Source of the DNA: Methylotenera_A sp044228245
GTDB lineage: Bacteria > Pseudomonadota > Gammaproteobacteria > Burkholderiales > Methylophilaceae
Direction of reading: 5' to 3'
Length of the DNA stretch: 64,000 nt
Assembly (NCBI GenBank): GCA_044228245.1
Contig: JBGAVG010000004.1
Location: forward strand, 124,001-188,000
The position numbers and the translations under genes are program-made. The notes below the pieces were generated by a model. That model saw only the letters and a program-made list of their open reading frames with translations. It was not told the origin of the DNA and searched no databases. Every line of letters begins with the position of its first letter. Positions within the stretch are counted from its first letter, which is position 1. Shown here piece by piece: positions 60,182-64,000 of this stretch.

Positions 60182-60907
60182 ATGATTAAACTAGGTGTGA
60201 ATATTGACCACGTCGCTACCATCCGTCAGGCGCGCGGCACCAAATACCCCAGCGTGGTGCAGGCTGCGCTGCGCGCGGAGCAGGCGGGTGCGGACAGTAT
60301 TACGCTGCATTTGCGTGAGGACCGCCGCCATATGCAGGATGCGGATATTTTTGCACTGCGCCCATTACTGCAGACCAAGATGAATCTGGAATGCGCGGTG
60401 ACGGATGAGATGATTGGCATCGCTTGCCAGGTCAAGCCGCAGGACGTGTGTCTGGTGCCGGAGCGGCGCGAGGAGCGCACGACAGAAGGCGGGTTGGATG
60501 TGGTCACGCATTTCGATAAGGTACAGGCCGCGTGCAAAAAACTGGCCGCGCAGGGCATCCGTGTCTCACTTTTTATTGGGCCGGATATCCAGCAGGTCGA
60601 AGCGGCGAAAAGAATCGGTGTGCCAGTGGTAGAGATTCATACCGGCGCCTATGCAGACGCGGAAAACGAGGCTGAAAAAGTGATGGAACTGGCGCGTGTC
60701 AAACAAGCGGTCGCGCATGCCAAGAGCCTCAATCTGATTGTCAATGCAGGGCACGGCTTGCATTACCACAATGTACATGAAGTCGCGGCGATTCCTGGCC
60801 TGGAAGAACTGAATATCGGTCATGCTATTGTGGCGCATGCCTTATTCGTTGGCTGGGACAATGCGGTCATCGAAATGAAGTCCCTCATCAAGGAATTCGC
60901 TGCCTAG
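60182..60907 (+). CDS. pdxJ: Pyridoxine 5'-phosphate synthase
   Basis: PdxJ condenses 1-deoxyxylulose-5-phosphate with 3-amino-1-hydroxyacetone phosphate to make pyridoxine phosphate, the route to PLP. The 241-residue TIM barrel has the family blocks LGVNIDHVATIRQARGTKYP at the N-terminus, ITLHLREDRRHMQDADIF, VPERREERTTEGGLD, and LIVNAGHGLHYHNV near the C-terminus. The PLP made here serves the cysteine desulfurases elsewhere in the window. acpS follows after 36 bp. Confidence 0.97.
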   Translation: MIKLGVNIDHVATIRQARGTKYPSVVQAALRAEQAGADSITLHLREDRRHMQDADIFALRPLLQTKMNLECAVTDEMIGIACQVKPQDVCLVPERREERTTEGGLDVVTHFDKVQAACKKLAAQGIRVSLFIGPDIQQVEAAKRIGVPVVEIHTGAYADAENEAEKVMELARVKQAVAHAKSLNLIVNAGHGLHYHNVHEVAAIPGLEELNIGHAIVAHALFVGWDNAVIEMKSLIKEFAA

Positions 60908-60943
60908 CATGGCCCTTTTGAATCCATCATTGCGCTATAGCTT

Positions 60944-61321
60944 ATGATTTACGGCATCGGCACAGACATCGTTGAGGTTGCACGCATTGAGGCTTCAATT
61001 GAGCAGTTCGGCGATGATTTTGCCAAGCGCATTCTGGCGGACAGCGAATTGGAGAGTTATCAGGAATCACATATTAAAGCGCGTTTTTTAGCCAAGCGTT
61101 TTGCCGCAAAAGAGGCGTTTTCAAAAGCCTTAGGCACGGGGTTGCGCGCACCTGCCACTTTCCAGAACATCGCGGTATCACATGACGAACTAGGCAAGCC
61201 GATGCTGATGTTGGCTGCGGAATTGCAGGCCTTTTTGCAGGCCAAAAATATCACTAAAACCCACATCAGTATTAGCGACGAGAAGAATCTGGCTGCGGCA
61301 TTTGTGGTGCTGGAAGTATGA
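60944..61321 (+). CDS. acpS: Holo-[acyl-carrier-protein] synthase
   Basis: AcpS transfers phosphopantetheine from CoA to acyl carrier protein. The 125-residue product has the magnesium site in IYGIGTDIVEVARIEASIEQ (Asp8) and KRFAAKEAFSKALGTGLR (Glu), both family signatures. The length fits (126 in E. coli). Its stop overlaps the next start by 4 bp (ATGA), so tcdA is coupled. Confidence 0.95.
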   Translation: MIYGIGTDIVEVARIEASIEQFGDDFAKRILADSELESYQESHIKARFLAKRFAAKEAFSKALGTGLRAPATFQNIAVSHDELGKPMLMLAAELQAFLQAKNITKTHISISDEKNLAAAFVVLEV

Positions 61322-62112
61322 GTGACGTGGATTTCAAGCGTCGCTTCGGTGGCGTTAGAAGGCTGTATGGGGAACAGGGGCTGGCCAGACTACAAGCAGC
61401 GCATGTGTGCGTGATTGGTATAGGCGGTGTGGGCAGCTGGGCGGCGGAGGCGCTGGCACGCAACGCAGTCGGCACAATCACGCTGATAGATCTGGACAAT
61501 ATTGCCGAAAGTAACGTCAATCGCCAGATTCATGCGCTGGAAGGCGAGTTTGGCAAAGCCAAAGTCACCGCCATGCGCGAACGCATCCTGGCGATTAACC
61601 CATGCTGCAAAGTGCACGAGATTGAAGATTTTGTAACACCGGAAAATGTAGCACACATGCTCAATCGCAGTTTTGACATCGTGCTGGATGCGATGGATGA
61701 TGTTAAAGCCAAGATTGCAGTTGCAGCCTATTGCCGTGCCAGCAAATTGCCGCTTATCACGACAGGCGGCGCGGGCGGACGGCTGGATGCGGCAAAAATT
61801 AAAATGGCCGACTTGGCTGAGGTGCAAGGTGATAAACTGCTTGCCAAAGTGCGCAGCCAGCTGCGCCGCGATTTTTATTTTCCCAAAGCGACGAGCAGCA
61901 AAAAGTCCGCCAGATTTGGCGTACCAGCCATCTATTCCGATGAGCAGGTCATCAAGCCAGAGGCAAGCTGTGATGCGGGTTCTGGCGATGCAGTTATTAC
62001 AGGTCTGAATTGCGCAGGCTATGGTTCCAGCGTGTGTGTGACCGCGCCATTTGGCTTTATGGCAGCAGGGCTGGCTTTGCGGCAATTGCTCAGTGAAAAG
62101 AGTGATCACTAG
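61318..62112 (+). CDS. tcdA: tRNA threonylcarbamoyladenosine dehydratase TcdA
   Basis: TcdA (CsdL) cyclises t6A in tRNA to ct6A with ATP. The 264-residue E1-like ThiF-family protein has the ATP-binding motif HVCVIGIGGVGSWAAEALAR, the adenylation block LIDLDNIAESNVNRQIHALE and the region DIVLDAMDDVKAKIAVAAYC. CsdA-type sulfur partners are often linked, and the desulfurase genes at 30 kb may supply them. It ends 57 bp before ppk1. Confidence 0.94.
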   Translation: MSDVDFKRRFGGVRRLYGEQGLARLQAAHVCVIGIGGVGSWAAEALARNAVGTITLIDLDNIAESNVNRQIHALEGEFGKAKVTAMRERILAINPCCKVHEIEDFVTPENVAHMLNRSFDIVLDAMDDVKAKIAVAAYCRASKLPLITTGGAGGRLDAAKIKMADLAEVQGDKLLAKVRSQLRRDFYFPKATSSKKSARFGVPAIYSDEQVIKPEASCDAGSGDAVITGLNCAGYGSSVCVTAPFGFMAAGLALRQLLSEKSDH

Positions 62113-62117
62113 TTAAG

Positions 62118-62167
62118 TTTCATTAAACTGTCATAATTCAGCACATAAAGTGTCATAAGATATTCAT
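62118..62167 (+). promoter_or_regulatory. Pho-box array of ppk1
   Basis: TTTCAT (62118), TGTCAT (62129), TGTCAT (62151) and ATTCAT (62162) lie on an 11-bp grid with one degenerate position (62140). The array runs to within two bases of the ppk1 ATG, so the box may overlap the leader. Confidence 0.78.
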
Positions 62168-62169
62168 CT

Positions 62170-64000
62170 ATGACAACAGCCAGATTGAAATTGTTAGACC
62201 GTGACTTAAGCATCCTCAGTTTTAATGCACGTGTCCTGAAGCTAGCCCAAAGACAAGATTATCCGCTGCTGGAGCGTTTGAAATACGTATGTATCGTCGC
62301 ATCTAATCTGGATGAGTTTTTTGAGGTGCGCATGGAGGCTCAACTGGAAGCGATGCGTAGCGGCACGACAAAAGGTGCCATCACAGAAAAAACTTATCAA
62401 GAGGTTTCCAGGCAGGCACATGCATTGGTCAGCCTCCAGTACGCCATATTCAACGATGAACTCATGCCTGCACTGAAAGATGCTGGTGTTGATATTGTAG
62501 CGAGTAACGACCGCACAATTGCACAGAAAAAATGGGTAGCCAATTATTTTCAGGCAAATGTGAAGCCATTGTTATTACCTATTGCCTTGGATCATGCGCA
62601 TCCATTTCCGCTAGTGGCCAGCAAGGCATTGCACTTCATCGTTGAGCTGGCGCCGGTTGAAGCTGATCGCCAGCCTGCGGTCAGCATTATCCGCGTACCT
62701 CGGTCGCTGCCGCGCGTTATTGCATTGCCTAATGGATCTGCGCAGAATTTTGTCACGCTTACCAGCATCATCGGTGCGCATCTGGCGAGCTTTTTTGCCG
62801 ATCGGAAAATCCTGAGTTTTTCGCAGTTCAGGGTTACCCGTCACTCGGATCTGGCTTTGGATGAAGATGACATGAGCGATCTGCCAACGGCTTTGCGCCA
62901 AGAGCTGGCGCAAAGGCCTTATGGAGAGGCCGTGCGTCTGGAAGTTTCGCAATCGTGTTCTGAGGGGCTATCACAGTTTTTACTGAATGAATTCCATCTG
63001 CCGCAAGATTCGCTTTATCGCGTGTCTGGCCCTGTCAATCTGGGACGCTTGATACAGCTGATGAATCTGGTCAAGGGTGAAGCTTTCACGTTCCCCATAT
63101 TTAAGCCAAGCTGGCCAAAGCAACTGATTCAAGAGGTTTCGTTTTTCCAGCGGCTACGGCAGGGAGATGTGCTGATTCATCGGCCATATGAGAGTTTTGA
63201 CGCGGTGATTCAGTTTTTGCATGAGGCGGTGCATGATCCGCATGTGTTGGCCATCCATCAAACCATTTATCGCACCGGCAGCGATATGCGCATGTTTAAC
63301 CTGCTGCAGGAGGCAGTGAAGCGCGGCAAAGAAGTGCTAGTGGTGGTGGAGATTAAGGCAAGGTTTGATGAAGAGGCCAACATCAATTGGGCAGAGTCAT
63401 TGGAGGCCAGCGGGGCGCAGGTAGTGTACGGCATGCTGGGGCTCAAAACGCACGCAAAAATGCTGTTGGTGATGCGGCAGGAAGGCCGGCGCATTAAGCG
63501 TTATGCGCACTTGTCGACAGGCAATTACAACGCGAACACGGCCAAACTGTATACGGATATCTGTATGCTAACGAGTAATAATGCGATTACCCGCGAGGTA
63601 GAATATGTATTCAGGCATCTGACCAGCCAAGTCACATTGCCATCCATGCGGAAACTGCTGGTGGCGCCTTTTAATTTGCAGCGGGCGATGCTGCGTCATA
63701 TTCATACGGCAGGGCGTGCATGCGTGCTGGGCGGTAAAGCTAAAATCATTGCTAAAATGAACTCACTCACTGATGAAGTGCTGGTGAAAGCCTTAATCAG
63801 TGCGGCGCAGAAGGGCGTTGAAATTGATTTGATTGTGCGAGGCGCCTGTATCTTGCCTCTGGATATAGCTGGTATAGGCGGACGGATTCGGGTGCGTTCG
63901 ATTGTAGGCCGGTTTTTGGAGCATTCACGTGTGTTCTGTTTTGAGATCAATGCATCGCGGCGGATATGGCTTTCCAGTGCCGATTGGATGAGTCGCAATA
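62170..64000 (+). CDS. ppk1: Polyphosphate kinase (3' end missing)
   Basis: PPK1 builds polyphosphate from ATP. The visible 610 residues begin MTTARLKLLDRDLSILSFNA, then have the N-terminal domain block LLERLKYVCIVASNLDEFFE and the region IHRPYESFDAVIQFLHEAVH. The autophosphorylated histidine is in RYAHLSTGNYNANTAKLYTD. The family is about 690 residues, so about 80 residues lie beyond the edge. The 11-bp Pho array directly before the ATG indicates control by phosphate. In related bacteria ppx or pho genes often follow. Confidence 0.95.
   Translation, partial: MTTARLKLLDRDLSILSFNARVLKLAQRQDYPLLERLKYVCIVASNLDEFFEVRMEAQLEAMRSGTTKGAITEKTYQEVSRQAHALVSLQYAIFNDELMPALKDAGVDIVASNDRTIAQKKWVANYFQANVKPLLLPIALDHAHPFPLVASKALHFIVELAPVEADRQPAVSIIRVPRSLPRVIALPNGSAQNFVTLTSIIGAHLASFFADRKILSFSQFRVTRHSDLALDEDDMSDLPTALRQELAQRPYGEAVRLEVSQSCSEGLSQFLLNEFHLPQDSLYRVSGPVNLGRLIQLMNLVKGEAFTFPIFKPSWPKQLIQEVSFFQRLRQGDVLIHRPYESFDAVIQFLHEAVHDPHVLAIHQTIYRTGSDMRMFNLLQEAVKRGKEVLVVVEIKARFDEEANINWAESLEASGAQVVYGMLGLKTHAKMLLVMRQEGRRIKRYAHLSTGNYNANTAKLYTDICMLTSNNAITREVEYVFRHLTSQVTLPSMRKLLVAPFNLQRAMLRHIHTAGRACVLGGKAKIIAKMNSLTDEVLVKALISAAQKGVEIDLIVRGACILPLDIAGIGGRIRVRSIVGRFLEHSRVFCFEINASRRIWLSSADWMSRN

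Overview
This is a 64-kb stretch of a bacterial chromosome with dense, mostly operon-organised core genes. Gene content and order (carB-greA, rlmE-ftsH-folP-glmM, an isc cluster led by iscR with two cysteine desulfurases, rpoE-rseA-rseB-rseC-degP, and lepA-lepB-DUF4845-rnc-era-recO-pdxJ-acpS) point to a Betaproteobacterium. A free-living, moderate-GC member such as the Methylophilaceae is my best guess; I infer this from protein style and gene order, not from a 16S sequence. I saw no rRNA, tRNA or CRISPR array.

Layout. 1-9 kb: carB (cut by the window edge), greA, a DUF4149 membrane protein, yhbY facing rlmE, ftsH, folP and glmM. 9-13.2 kb: a HAD phosphatase, a SemiSWEET, then a PAP2 phosphatase, a zinc-dependent phospholipase C family protein and a GT4 glycosyltransferase. 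13.2-20.9 kb: the phosphate block (phoU-pstB-pstA-pstC-pstS, pit with a DUF47 partner), followed by an arsenite-channel-like aquaporin and arsC. 20.9-26 kb: prfB with its programmed frameshift, lysS, a phosphate-selective porin and a beta-carbonic anhydrase. 26-33.6 kb: the isc iron-sulfur cluster and cysE; a palindromic mobile-element remnant sits exactly between hscB and hscA. 33.6-44.3 kb: trmJ, suhB, mutS, slyD, a YaiI/YqxD protein, a RhlE-type helicase, a secreted nuclease and nadB. 44.4-50.6 kb: the sigma-E operon, small envelope proteins and an orphan secreted protein. 50.8-54.3 kb: an AmmeMemoRadiSam operon (amrB-amrA-amrS plus an alpha/beta hydrolase) bracketed by 34-bp direct repeats. 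54.3-64 kb: the lepA-to-acpS operon, tcdA and ppk1 (cut by the window edge).

The most interesting signal is regulatory. Arrays of TGTCAT-like hexamers spaced exactly 11 bp apart, the form of PhoB-binding Pho boxes, lie before pstS, the porin, ppk1 and the DUF47-pit pair. More degenerate 11-bp arrays lie before the PAP2 phosphatase, the phospholipase C family gene and the glycosyltransferase. Together these suggest a phosphate-starvation regulon that covers outer-membrane entry, inner-membrane uptake, polyphosphate and probably replacement of phospholipids by glycolipids. The lipid-remodelling module is a hypothesis: its three enzymes could make diacylglycerol and glycosylate it. The arsenate-handling pair next to pit fits the same theme, because arsenate enters through phosphate transporters.

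Other points worth attention: an ftsH terminator that runs into the folP start codon, two well-placed starts for rpoE, a strong palindrome over the iscR promoter, and an unrecognised gene inserted between era and recO.
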